Assembly: GCF_002896875.1 (NCBI RefSeq)
Contig: NZ_CP023278.1
Location: 4,782,501-4,846,500, forward strand
Reading direction: 5' to 3'
DNA: 64,000 nucleotides
From: Nostoc sp. CENA543
Lineage (GTDB): Bacteria; Cyanobacteriota; Cyanobacteriia; Cyanobacteriales; Nostocaceae
Both the position numbers and the translations under genes were made by a program. Positions 49,671-58,470 of this stretch are shown here, one piece after another. The first letter of the stretch is position 1, and every line of letters begins with the position of its first letter. The notes beneath the pieces are model-generated. The model saw only the letters and a program-made list of their open reading frames with translations, was not told where the DNA came from and ran no database searches.

Positions 49671-50570
49671 ATGTCAAATCTTGAGCTGTCAAGTTCCCAG
49701 GTCTACCTAACTGAAAAATCAGCCAACTCGCCAACTAGCCTTATGGGTGATTTTGTCCTAAAATTTTGGGGTGTCAGGGGTTTAATTCCTACCCCAGACG
49801 GTAACACGACTCGCTACGGTGGTAACACAGCTTGTGTGGAAATACACGTAGCTGGTAAAAATTTAATTTTTGACGGTGGTACAGGTTTACGCATACTGGG
49901 TAAAACTTGGCAGCATTTGCAAGAACCACTAGAAGCCCATTTATTTTTTACTAATTCTCAATCTAATCGCATTCAGGGATTTCCTTTTTTTGCACCTGCA
50001 TTTATTCCCAAAAATTGCTTTTATATTTACGGTGCAGCCGCCTCTAATGGTGCTTCTATCAAACAATGTCTGTGTGACCAAATGCTGCAACCCCACTTTC
50101 CCTATCCCCTACAGGTCATGCAGTCGGAATTACAGTTCCAAAACATCACTCCTAACAGTGAAGTCAAACTTGACGATGTTACCGTTAAAACAGCAATCAT
50201 TAATCAAACTCAACGTTCCATAGGCTATCGGGTCAACTGGCAAAATTACAGTGTTGCATATATTACAGATTTAAGTAACCGCGCAGATCAAATAGAACGC
50301 GATGACATCCTGCAATTTGTTCAGGGTGTAGATTTATTAGTGGCTAATGCTACTTATACTCCTCCCACATCTCATGATCATGAATGCGCTGATTCTCTGT
50401 GGCAAGTAGCTGTGGAAATAGCTCACAAGGCAGATGTCAAACAGTTAGTAATTTCCCATCATCATCCAGATGATCATGATGATTTTCTAGATATGGTGCA
50501 AACAGAGGTGAAATCTGCTTTTCCCCAAGCCTCACTAGCTGCTGAAGGTTTGGTATTATCTATCGTGTGA
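49671..50570 (+). CDS. Metallo-beta-lactamase-fold protein with lost metal-binding motif
   Basis: The 299-aa protein belongs to the MBL/RNase Z-like hydrolase group. VLKFWGVRGLIPTPDGNTTR, YGGNTACVEI, LIFDGGTGLRILGK and FFTNSQSNRIQGFPFFAPAF match the group except that the metal motif THTHWDHIQGFPFF is here TNSQSNRIQGFPFF: residues 95-100 read NSQSNR, so all four HxHxDH ligands are gone (49953-49970). The later bridging-Asp region reads VDLLVANATY, also without the usual His-Asp. A His-rich piece, VISHHHPDDHDDF, remains near the C-terminus. A non-catalytic or altered role is therefore likely. ATG 49671 lies 10 bp after panD. Confidence 0.85.
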   Translation: MSNLELSSSQVYLTEKSANSPTSLMGDFVLKFWGVRGLIPTPDGNTTRYGGNTACVEIHVAGKNLIFDGGTGLRILGKTWQHLQEPLEAHLFFTNSQSNRIQGFPFFAPAFIPKNCFYIYGAAASNGASIKQCLCDQMLQPHFPYPLQVMQSELQFQNITPNSEVKLDDVTVKTAIINQTQRSIGYRVNWQNYSVAYITDLSNRADQIERDDILQFVQGVDLLVANATYTPPTSHDHECADSLWQVAVEIAHKADVKQLVISHHHPDDHDDFLDMVQTEVKSAFPQASLAAEGLVLSIV

Positions 50571-50689
50571 TGTTTTTCTCTCTCTCCAGAGTTTTTTGAA
50601 ATATTCTCAAAGATAGAGGTGAATTTTAGTAGTCATATCTTTTTTTGGTAAATTTTTCTAAAAAAACTGTGTTGGCTGTTACAATATTG

Positions 50690-50804
50690 TTAAGAAAAGT
50701 TGCTCGTTGCGCTTTGGGAACGCGCAATAGGGCTTTCACTCTATTGAGAAGACAACGCGAATGAATATTTTTAGACCAGCTGTGGGAGGCTGGTCTTTTT
50801 TTTT
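50690..50804 (+). ncRNA. Candidate structured small RNA with strong terminator
   Basis: Consecutive stems: TTGCGC/GCGCAA (50707-50712, 50722-50727), CAATAG/CTATTG (50725-50730, 50741-50746, which overlaps the first by three bases so the two may alternate), outer CGTTG/CAACG (about 50705 and 50754), and the terminator AGACCAGC/GCTGGTCT (50773-50780, 50789-50796) followed by a run of T. A TACAAT -10-like box lies at 50680-50685 but with a poor -35. No family recognised. The alternative is a long 3' UTR of the panD-MBL operon. Confidence 0.45.
50773..50804 (+). terminator. Factor-independent terminator
   Basis: 8-bp perfect stem AGACCAGC/GCTGGTCT, 8-base loop, then nine T. Confidence 0.85.
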
Positions 50805-51080
50805 GAATATTGTTTACTTTTAGGTAAAAAGTATTGCCGATATGAACAGCGATCGCAATCCCAGCACTCTACCTGAAGGCTAATCAGTACCACACCAGCA
50901 ACCCAAACTATAACGAATGGGCATTTCTACGCCATGAAAGCTTGTACCTATTCAGAAAATTCATAGCCGATAATCCATTCAAGATTCACTGTGAGATAGG
51001 AGGGATAGTGTTAGGGGAAATCGGTCTGTTTTTAACAAGTAAAGCCAAAGACTGTCTCAGTGACATTTCAGCCTACTACC

Positions 51081-51164
51081 TTGCTACTAGTTCGCCACAT
51101 AAATTGTGACGGGTTATAGATCCTCAACTTTTAAAAAAAGTCGGGGATCTATAATCCACAAGCT
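51081..51164. repeat. ~85-bp interspersed repeat, copy A
   Basis: It shares TCGCCACATAAATTGTGAC, GGTTATAGATCC and an AAGTCGGGGATC hairpin arm with copy B at 54024-54107. In copy A the left arm of the hairpin has decayed (CCTCAACTT against CCCCGACTT). Confidence 0.75.
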
Positions 51165-51474
51165 GTCAAAATCAATCGGATGGAATACTATCACATGGCA
51201 CACATGGAACTGTAACCGAGCCAGCACAGCAGCCAGTTATTACACTTAACAGCAACACTGCATGAGTGCAAATAATTAGGGATTTATATCTAGGTTAATA
51301 GTCATTAATATAATGATATTTAAAGTTTTTTAGTTGATTTTATTATATTCAAATTTCAAAGAGTAATATCTGCCAAATTGCTAAATCAATGATTAAAAAA
51401 TGCCAGTTTAGTTTTAGTGATGATTTGGGAACACTAAAGTTAAATCATCCAGGACAATTTCATCAATCTCTAGC

Positions 51475-53949
51475 ATGACGTTGGCATTTGTTAACTCTTC
51501 CTTGAATTTAAACACTTTTATTTCTCACGGGCATTGTTATCCTTGGACAACCGGACTAGTTTGGCTGCACATTATTCCTGATGCTACTATTGCTCTGGCG
51601 TATTATTCTATTCTGCTATTATTCATTTATTTTATTGCCAAACGTAAAGATATTCCTTTCAACAGAGTTGTTCTCTTATTTGGTGCTTTTATCTTTGCCT
51701 GCGGTACTGGACATTTGATGGATATTTGGATGCTTTGGCATCCTGATTACTGGATTGCAGGTATTTTAAAAGCTTTTACGGCAATTATTTCCATATATAC
51801 TATATTTACGTTAATTTATCTAACACCTCAAATGCTGACGCTATCTAACCCAGCCGAGTTAGAAGTTATCCATAAAGCACTTAATAATGAAATTACCGAG
51901 CATAACAAAGCAGAAGAAGCTCTATTAGGCATTAGCAAGGCTATGGAAAGTGTTAGTGATGCTATTGCGATAGTTGATATTACGGGTCAGCTAATTTATC
52001 ATAATCCTGCCTTTATCAATTTGTTCGGTTACACTGTTGAACAACTCAATGCCGTTGGTGGCCCAGTCGCAGTTTACAAAAATCCTCAAATAGCACACAA
52101 TATCTTCGCTACTATCAAGCAGGGTCAATCATGGCGTGGTCAACTCACCATGCAAAACTCTACAAATCAGACAATACGAGTTGAGTTAAGGGCAGATGCA
52201 ATCAAAGATCCGACTGGTAATATTATCGGTTTAGTGGGTATCTATACAGATATTAATGCTTGTCAACAAGCAGAAATCGCTCTGCAAAAATCGCTCAAAG
52301 AATTAGCAGACATAAAATTTGCTTTAGACCAGTCATCCATTGTTGCAGTAACTAACAATTTAGGAATTATTGAGTATGTTAATGATAAGTTCTGTCAAAT
52401 TTCTCAATATCAATCAGAAGAATTAATTGGTAAAACTCATAAAATTGTTAATTCTAATTATCACTCTACTCCCTTCTTCAAACAGATGTGGTCAACTATT
52501 AGCCAAGGCAAAGTTTGGAAAGGAGAAGTTCAAAATAGAGCAAAAGATGGTACATATTATTGGGTAGATACAACTATTGTTCCCTTACTAGATGCTCAAG
52601 GTCAACCTCAACAATATGTAGCTATTCGTAACGATATTACCGAACGCAAACAAGCAGAAATCGCTCTGCAAAAATCTCTTAAAGAAGTGGCAGATATTAA
52701 ATTTGCTTTAGATCAGTCATCTATTGTTGCTGTAACTAATAATTTAGGAATTATTGAGTATGTTAATGATAAATTCTGCCAAATCTCACAATACCAGGCA
52801 GAGGAGTTAATTGGAAAAACTCACAAAATTGTTAATTCTAATTATCACTCTAAAGCCTTCTTCAAACAGATGTGGTCAACTATTAGTCAAGGAAAAGTTT
52901 GGAATGGAGAAGTTCAAAATAGAGCAAAAGATGGTACATATTATTGGGTAGATACAACTATTGTTCCCTTACTAGATGCTCAAGGTCAACCTCAACAATA
53001 TGTAGCTATTCGTAACGATATTACTGCTCGCAAAAAAGCCGAAGCTCAACTTCAACAGCAAGCAATAGAACTAGCACAAACTCTCAAAGAACTGCAAACT
53101 GCCCAATCCCAACTCATCCAGAGCGAAAAAATGTCTTCCTTGGGTCAACTAGTTGCTGGAGTTGCCCACGAAATCAATAATCCAGTTAATTTTATCTACG
53201 GTAATCTAACTTACGCCAAAAGTTATACCCACGAAATACTAAATTTACTTCACCTTTATCGCAGAAATTACCCAAATTTCCTAGTTGAAATTCAAGAAGA
53301 AATTCAAGAAGAAATTGAAGCCATTGACCTGGATTTTTTAACCGAGGACTTGCCCAAACTGCTTGATTCTATGAAAGTCGGTGCAGAACGAATTCGTCAA
53401 ATTGTGACTTCTCTGCGTACTTTCTCACGTCTAGATGAAGCTGAGTTGAAATCAGCAGATATCCATCAAGGTATTGATAGCACTTTGATGATTTTAGAAC
53501 ATCGTTTCAACGCCAGAGCTAATCATCCGCAGATTCAGCTCATCAAAGACTATGGTAATTTACCTTTAGTGGAGTGCTATGCCGGACAGTTAAATCAAGT
53601 ATTTATAAATATTTTGACGAATGCACTCGATGCTTTAGAAGACTCATTAATTCAAGGAAAACTTACACATAACCAACCACAAATCCGCATTTGTACTCAA
53701 CAACTAAATGCTCAACAAATAGTTATTCGGATATTTAATAATGGCCCTGCTATTCCTGAACAAGTAAGACAAAAGTTATTTGATCCTTTTTTTACTACCA
53801 AAGATGTGGGTAAAGGTACTGGTTTAGGTTTGTCAATCAGCTATCAAATTATTACTGAACAACACAGGGGTTCGTTACAGTGTGTTTCATCTCCTCAAGG
53901 GGGAGCAGAATTTATCATTACAATTCCAGTTGAACAGCCTCATAATTAA
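51475..53949 (+). CDS. Ethylene-receptor-like membrane sensor histidine kinase with duplicated PAS domains
   Basis: An 824-aa sensor. The N-terminal ~110 residues form three membrane segments of ETR1 type: GLVWLHIIPDATIALAYYSI (Asp36) and LLFGAFIFACGTGHLMDIW, with Cys76 and His80 in the C-x3-H spacing that holds Cu(I) for ethylene binding in plant receptors and Synechocystis SynEtr1. Then follows a short coiled coil, a first PAS (about 150-265), two nearly identical PAS/PAC units of 128 residues (266-393 and 394-521), a coiled coil, and the kinase: HisKA with VAGVAHEINNPVNF (His ~565) and HATPase with ILTNALDALE, FNNGPAIPEQ, KDVGKGTGLGLSISY and GGAEFIITIP. There is no receiver domain; its response regulator is not adjacent. 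Confidence 0.9.
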   Translation: MTLAFVNSSLNLNTFISHGHCYPWTTGLVWLHIIPDATIALAYYSILLLFIYFIAKRKDIPFNRVVLLFGAFIFACGTGHLMDIWMLWHPDYWIAGILKAFTAIISIYTIFTLIYLTPQMLTLSNPAELEVIHKALNNEITEHNKAEEALLGISKAMESVSDAIAIVDITGQLIYHNPAFINLFGYTVEQLNAVGGPVAVYKNPQIAHNIFATIKQGQSWRGQLTMQNSTNQTIRVELRADAIKDPTGNIIGLVGIYTDINACQQAEIALQKSLKELADIKFALDQSSIVAVTNNLGIIEYVNDKFCQISQYQSEELIGKTHKIVNSNYHSTPFFKQMWSTISQGKVWKGEVQNRAKDGTYYWVDTTIVPLLDAQGQPQQYVAIRNDITERKQAEIALQKSLKEVADIKFALDQSSIVAVTNNLGIIEYVNDKFCQISQYQAEELIGKTHKIVNSNYHSKAFFKQMWSTISQGKVWNGEVQNRAKDGTYYWVDTTIVPLLDAQGQPQQYVAIRNDITARKKAEAQLQQQAIELAQTLKELQTAQSQLIQSEKMSSLGQLVAGVAHEINNPVNFIYGNLTYAKSYTHEILNLLHLYRRNYPNFLVEIQEEIQEEIEAIDLDFLTEDLPKLLDSMKVGAERIRQIVTSLRTFSRLDEAELKSADIHQGIDSTLMILEHRFNARANHPQIQLIKDYGNLPLVECYAGQLNQVFINILTNALDALEDSLIQGKLTHNQPQIRICTQQLNAQQIVIRIFNNGPAIPEQVRQKLFDPFFTTKDVGKGTGLGLSISYQIITEQHRGSLQCVSSPQGGAEFIITIPVEQPHN

Positions 53950-54023
53950 TAAGCTGTTAAGCATATAATAAAGCACATTGTGGCCGCAGAGGAGCAAGGG
54001 TCAAGGGAGAGGGTTTACAGCTT

Positions 54024-54107
54024 TTGCTAGTAGTCCGCCACACAAATTGTGACAGGTTATAGATCCCCGACTTTTTAAAAAAGTCGGGGATCTGAACACC
54101 CGCAAGC
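54024..54107. repeat. ~85-bp interspersed repeat, copy B
   Basis: Same family as 51081-51164, here with a perfect hairpin GATCCCCGACTT/AAGTCGGGGATC (about 54062-54092). The same core hairpin occurs inside the 106-bp element at 43214-43319. Confidence 0.75.
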
Positions 54108-54109
54108 AA

Positions 54110-54142
54110 AAAAAGACGCAAAGTTTTTGGTTGCGTCTTTTT
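54110..54142 (-). terminator. Terminator of the porin gene
   Basis: Perfect 12-bp stem AAAAAGACGCAA (54110-54121) / TTGCGTCTTTTT (54131-54142) just beyond the porin stop on the minus strand; minus-strand transcripts end in a T run. Confidence 0.8.
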
Positions 54143-54159
54143 GGATGAAATTAAGAAAT

Positions 54160-55755
54160 TTAGAAACTAAATGTGGTTCTCAATGCACCAATCACTACGG
54201 AATCATTGTTATCTTGGTGATCTGGTGCAGTTAGCCAGATCACTCCAGGTGTGATGGTGATGTTATCGCTAACTTTGTATTGGTAGAATGCCTCAACGTG
54301 GAAAGATGTATCATCATTTTCATCAATCCCAGTGACATTGGAACTGGTCACTTTAGGTTCCATACCGACGATAATACCGCCTAAATTACCTTTTTTACCA
54401 AGGTCGGGGAAGCCTAGAGTGACTGCATAGTTCCAAATGTCAACATCTCCACGATCAGTCCCTGTTAAAATGCGGCTATTTGTATAACCAGCCCAGCCAC
54501 CTAAGACGATTTTATCAGTGATACCGATGGATGCTTGCAGTCCATAAGAATTGCTGGAAAATGCTTCATTAAAATTCTGGAAGGTTGCAGCGTTGCTACC
54601 TGTGAGTAGTGGCTGTTTGTAGGAATTGATATATGTTAATCCTACAGTAATGCGATCGCTTGGTTTGACGGTGAGCTGTGCTAATGCACCATAAGCACCA
54701 TCGAATAAACCAGATCCCTGTACTGGACTATTCGCGGTAGGAGCTAAATAACCTAAACTTAGTGCTAACCTATCACTAAAGTTGTGGGTAATCCCTATAC
54801 CTGCACCACCCACTTGACCATAAATGGGGTTGCGTGTACCGAAGGTAGATAAAGCACCAAAGTTACCATCACCATCAAACAAGTTGACGGTGCTAGTCAG
54901 GTCATCTGCTGCACCACCTGTCCCAATGGCGATTACTTGTGTCTTTTCACCTAGCGGGAATTTATACCAAACGGTGTCGATGACAGCATCATTGCTTGGT
55001 TCGGCATTGGCAAAAAATAGTCTGCCTTCTGTGGTGTTAATGTTGGGACTAGCGATATTGTTAGCTTGGATTCTGGTAAACAAGGTATCTTTACCAGTGA
55101 AGCTAGTTACCAACTCTAGACGCGCTCTGTATCCTAGAGTGGTATTACTATCTGTGATATCTGCACCATTGACGCGATCGCCAGATAATACATCACTAAT
55201 TACAGTGACAACTTGTCCTTGTAATTTGGTTGTGGTGGAAAATTGATTAGCTTCTAACTCGGCTGTACGTGCTTCTAATGCGTCTACTCTACCTCTGAGT
55301 GTCGCTAATTCTGCGGAAAACTCTTCTTGGAGTTTTTGCAGTGTCGCCAAATCTTCTTTTGTGACTAAATCACCTGTGGCGGTGGCAATTAATTCATTAA
55401 CTCTATCCAAACAAGCATTTAAACCGGCGGCGAATTCATACCGTGTCATGGCGCGATTACCGCGATATGTGCCGTTAGGATAACCTGCAATACACCCGTA
55501 ACGTTCTACCAATGATTGTAATGCTTGGAATGCCCAGTCTGTTGGCTGTACGTCTGATAATTGTGATACGGAGGTAACTTGTGACATTACCTGATTTTGA
55601 GAAGACGAATCAGCTTTGACGATGGGGGCTACATTTGCTGGCTCACTCATTTCTGATGTTACAGGTGTTTCACCTGCGAAAGCAGCAGTACCAAAAAATA
55701 GGACTGTGCCACAAAATACTGGGCTAGCTAGTAGATACTTCCACATTTTTGACAT
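54160..55755 (-). CDS. Outer membrane porin with SLH domain (OprB family)
   Basis: A 531-aa cyanobacterial porin. A signal peptide (LLASPVFCGTVLFFGTAAFA) is followed by an SLH domain (about 60-125: VQPTDWAFQALQSLVERYGC, YPNGTYRGNRAMTRYEFAAG) that binds peptidoglycan-linked polymer, a coiled coil (KLQEEFSAELATLRGRVDAL, EARTAELEANQF), and a ~350-residue beta barrel ending in Phe (ALRTTFSF), the outer-membrane insertion signal. The family (OprB/SomA-like) passes small solutes and ions. It diverges from znuA across a spacer with a Zur-like box, so zinc-responsive expression is possible. GAGGA precedes the first ATG. Confidence 0.93.
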   Translation of the reverse strand: MSKMWKYLLASPVFCGTVLFFGTAAFAGETPVTSEMSEPANVAPIVKADSSSQNQVMSQVTSVSQLSDVQPTDWAFQALQSLVERYGCIAGYPNGTYRGNRAMTRYEFAAGLNACLDRVNELIATATGDLVTKEDLATLQKLQEEFSAELATLRGRVDALEARTAELEANQFSTTTKLQGQVVTVISDVLSGDRVNGADITDSNTTLGYRARLELVTSFTGKDTLFTRIQANNIASPNINTTEGRLFFANAEPSNDAVIDTVWYKFPLGEKTQVIAIGTGGAADDLTSTVNLFDGDGNFGALSTFGTRNPIYGQVGGAGIGITHNFSDRLALSLGYLAPTANSPVQGSGLFDGAYGALAQLTVKPSDRITVGLTYINSYKQPLLTGSNAATFQNFNEAFSSNSYGLQASIGITDKIVLGGWAGYTNSRILTGTDRGDVDIWNYAVTLGFPDLGKKGNLGGIIVGMEPKVTSSNVTGIDENDDTSFHVEAFYQYKVSDNITITPGVIWLTAPDHQDNNDSVVIGALRTTFSF

Positions 55756-56091
55756 TTCTTCCTCACACTTAATTAGGCTTGTATTCTCTTGGCCACACCA
55801 AATACCAAGCTTTTGTAAGCCTGTTGTCTCTGAAAAACGATTCTCAAAATATTACCAGTATGCAGCAAATTTTGTAACAGTAGAAGTCAAGAATTTATAA
55901 ATTTTTGATTATGTCAAGGTTAAGTAGTCATGCTGTCACAATATTTTTTCTTTGCCTTTGCAGAGTCATGTTATCCTAAAAATGAGAATGAGAATTATTA
56001 TTATAGATAAAATTAACTAATTCTCATCATCCAAACTTATATATAAACTGAAACAACATCGGCATCAGCATTGTTGCGGGGAGAAAATCAG
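55756..56091. other. Divergent control region porin / znuA
   Basis: 336 bp without a gene. It carries the Zur-like box at 55989-56003 and a wider 9-bp inverted repeat (ATGAGAATT 55988-55996, AATTCTCAT 56019-56027). Confidence 0.65.
55989..56003. promoter_or_regulatory. Zur/Fur-type operator candidate
   Basis: TGAGAAT-T-ATTATTA fits the 7-1-7 palindrome known for Zur (TGATAAT-N-ATTATCA) with two changes. It is ~90 bp before the znuA ATG. An overlapping TGAGAATGAGAAT and the distal AATTCTCAT suggest more than one dimer site. Sequence match and context only. Confidence 0.6.
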
Positions 56092-57099
56092 ATGGGGAAA
56101 GCAAGCATTACAAAAAACAGCATTTTATCCTTAGTAGCTTTGCTGATGTTGTCATTGACAGTAGGTTGCAACCAGTCGAGTAGTACAGAAAACACATCAG
56201 CATCATCTTCACCATCAGCAAAGGAGGTTGTAGCTACACCCGTAGCACAGCCAAAAAAAATCAAAGTTGTCACAACATTTTTACCTGTTTACCTATTTAC
56301 TAAGGCAGTGGCTGGGGATGCAGCAGATGTCAATATTCTGGTGTCTCCAGGGACAGAAGTACATGATTATCAAGCCACACCAGATAATGTAAAAGCGATC
56401 GCTACAGCAGATGTGTTAGTCAAAAATGGTTTAGGAATCGAGGAATTTTTAACAGACACTATCAAAAATGCCCAAAATGCTAAGTTAAAGCAAATAGATG
56501 CTAGTGCAGGAATCAAGCCATTAAATGAAATTTCCCCTGTGGAGAAAGCCACAAAAGGTGAAACAGACCACGACCATGATCACGACCATGCAGAAGGTAA
56601 TCCTCATGTGTGGTTAGATCCTATACTAGTCAAGCAACAAATCACCAATATTCGGGATGGCTTAATCGCAGCTGACCCAGCGAACAAAGATAAATATGAG
56701 ACTAATGCTAGTGCTTACATTCAAGAATTAGATAAATTAAATAGTGACTTTCAACAAACACTACAGAAAACGCCTAACTGCACCTTTATCACCTTTCATG
56801 ATGCTTATCCATATTTAGCGCAGCGTTATAACCTTAAACAAGTAGCCGTAGTACAGATTCCTGAAGATCAACTTTCTCCTGTGGATGTGCAGAATACTGT
56901 CAAAACAGTCAAAAAATATAATGTTAAAGCTTTATTTAGTGAATCTGGAGTAGATAATAAATTGCTCACCAGTCTAGCTCAAGACTTAAAATTAAGCGTG
57001 CGAACATTAGATTCTCTAGAAACTGGAGAACAAGATCCACAGTATTACTTTAAAGCCATGAGGACTAACTTACAAACCCTAGAGACAGCTTGTAAATAG
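56092..57099 (+). CDS. znuA: Zinc ABC transporter substrate-binding lipoprotein
   Basis: The 335-aa cluster A-I metal-binding protein delivers Zn to the ZnuBC permease. The lipoprotein signal ends LSLTVGC (lipobox). Metal ligands are expected in PGTEVHDYQATP, GNPHVWLDP and FITFHDAYPYLA, with an acidic C-lobe residue in SESGVDNK. A flexible His-rich loop (DHDHDHDHAEG) before the second ligand argues for zinc over manganese. ATG 56092 has GGGGAG upstream; the frame is open 7 codons earlier. znuC follows after 110 bp of tandem repeat. Confidence 0.93.
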   Translation: MGKASITKNSILSLVALLMLSLTVGCNQSSSTENTSASSSPSAKEVVATPVAQPKKIKVVTTFLPVYLFTKAVAGDAADVNILVSPGTEVHDYQATPDNVKAIATADVLVKNGLGIEEFLTDTIKNAQNAKLKQIDASAGIKPLNEISPVEKATKGETDHDHDHDHAEGNPHVWLDPILVKQQITNIRDGLIAADPANKDKYETNASAYIQELDKLNSDFQQTLQKTPNCTFITFHDAYPYLAQRYNLKQVAVVQIPEDQLSPVDVQNTVKTVKKYNVKALFSESGVDNKLLTSLAQDLKLSVRTLDSLETGEQDPQYYFKAMRTNLQTLETACK

Positions 57100-57209
57100 G
57101 GTAGAGGACAGGGTGCAGGGGGAACAAGGAAGAAAAGGTAGGAGATGAGAAAAACTGTTCCCTGTTCCCTGTTCTCTAATGACTAATGACTAATGACTAA
57201 TGACTAACT
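57100..57209. repeat. Tandem repeats between znuA and znuC
   Basis: CTGTTCC units (about 57150-57170) and four TAATGAC units (about 57177-57207) run up to the znuC start codon. Confidence 0.75.
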
Positions 57210-57980
57210 ATGACATCGCCTATTTTAAAAATTGAGGGACTAACTGTATATCAGGGGAATTATTTAGCTGTGAGGGATGTTTCCTTTGAGTTAATTGCAG
57301 GAACTAATACGGCTATAGTCGGCCCTAACGGAGCTGGTAAAAGTACATTAGTCAAAGCTGTGCTAGATTTGATTCCTCATAGAACGGGAAGTATTGAAAT
57401 ATTCGGTTTTCCGATAAATAAGTTGGGAAGTTTACGCCATCTTATAGGCTATATGCCGCAAAATTTCATCTTTGATCGCAGTTTTCCGATTTCCGTTAAG
57501 GAGTTGGTGGGTTTAGGATGGGTAGCCAAAGTGCAGAATCGATATTCATTGTTTTCTAGATTAAAGATGCAAAGCCAGGAAAAATCCTTAGCTGTGGCTG
57601 AAGCTTTAAGAAGAACAGATGTTTATCAACTGCGAAATCAAGCTATTGGGACGCTGAGTGGTGGTCAACTCAAACGTGTATTACTGGCTTATTGTTTAGT
57701 GATTCCTCGGAAATTGTTGATTTTAGATGAAGCCTTTGCTGGTGTAGATATGCAAGGTGCGGCGGATTTCTATGCTTTGCTACATGAATTAAAACAAGAA
57801 GAAGGTTGGACGGTTTTGCAGGTTTCCCATGATATTGATATGGTCAGTCGTCAGTGCGATCGCGTCCTTTGTCTTAACCAAACCGTAGTTTGTACCGGAC
57901 AACCAGAAATTGCTCTCTCACCCCAAAATCTGTTAGCTACTTACGGGCCAGGATTTAGCCGCTATCAACACCATCATTAA
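57210..57980 (+). CDS. znuC: Zinc ABC transporter ATP-binding protein
   Basis: The 256-aa ATPase has Walker [12 protein letters not shown]-loop [10 protein letters not shown], signature LSGGQLKR, Walker [14 protein letters not shown] and the switch His in [13 protein letters not shown]. It energises import through ZnuB. Its TAA (57978-57980) overlaps the stop codon of the convergent regulator. The C-terminus ends in His residues (YQHHH). The gene starts directly after TAATGAC repeats with no Shine-Dalgarno sequence. Confidence 0.93.
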   Translation: MTSPILKIEGLTVYQGNYLAVRDVSFELIAGTNTAIVGPNGAGKSTLVKAVLDLIPHRTGSIEIFGFPINKLGSLRHLIGYMPQNFIFDRSFPISVKELVGLGWVAKVQNRYSLFSRLKMQSQEKSLAVAEALRRTDVYQLRNQAIGTLSGGQLKRVLLAYCLVIPRKLLILDEAFAGVDMQGAADFYALLHELKQEEGWTVLQVSHDIDMVSRQCDRVLCLNQTVVCTGQPEIALSPQNLLATYGPGFSRYQHHH

Positions 57981-58336
57981 TCGTCTTTTTCATCTAAATG
58001 TTCAGCTACGGCCTGATAAAGATGAAAAATATGGTTATCGTGCAGGCGATAAAATACATTACGTCCTTGTTTGCGATAACTTACTAAACGCATGGCTCTT
58101 AAATTACGTAACTGATGAGAAACCGCCGATTCACTCATGTCTAATAATGCTGCCAAATCGCTGACACAAAGCTCTTTTGTTGCCAAAAAGGAGAGAATTC
58201 TAAGTCGGTTAGCATCTCCTAAAAAGCTGAAAAAATCAGCCATGCGTTGAGATTTTTCTATTGTCAAAATCTCACTAGTTATGGATTTGTCAATTTGGGT
58301 TTCAATTAGAGATAAATTAGCATTTGATGGGAGCAT
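57977..58336 (-). CDS. ArsR/SmtB-family metal-sensing repressor
   Basis: A 119-aa winged-helix repressor close to cyanobacterial SmtB/Zia[41 protein letters not shown] (recognition helix), and [14 protein letters not shown] are visible. The alpha-5 zinc site (Asp-x-His ... His-x-x-Glu) is present in [18 protein letters not shown]. The alpha-3 Cys (ELCVSD) is also there. Such proteins leave DNA when Zn binds. It lies opposite to and between znuC and znuB, so it may control znuB, itself, or a distant target. No clear 12-2-12 operator was found by eye. Confidence 0.9.
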   Translation of the reverse strand: MLPSNANLSLIETQIDKSITSEILTIEKSQRMADFFSFLGDANRLRILSFLATKELCVSDLAALLDMSESAVSHQLRNLRAMRLVSYRKQGRNVFYRLHDNHIFHLYQAVAEHLDEKDD

Positions 58337-58470
58337 TGTAGGTGATTGTTGTGGTTTTTTATTGGAGATGTTATTGAAGTTTAAATAATACGAACTTTGA
58401 CAATTAATTCTGTAAACAATAACAATTATATACTTTATTTATAGGTTTAAAAATCGTAAAAACTAATATT

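Larger units (their letters stand above)
50571..51474. other. 904-bp gap: sRNA candidate, repeat, kinase promoter
   Basis: No protein gene. It contains the structured RNA candidate at 50690-50804, a repeat copy at 51081-51164, and ~300 bp of AT-rich sequence before the sensor kinase. Confidence 0.6.

Noticed and set aside
58337-58470. SmtB-type 12-2-12 operator between the regulator and znuB
   Set aside because: AT-rich, with only weak palindromes; cannot be placed by eye. A footprint would decide.
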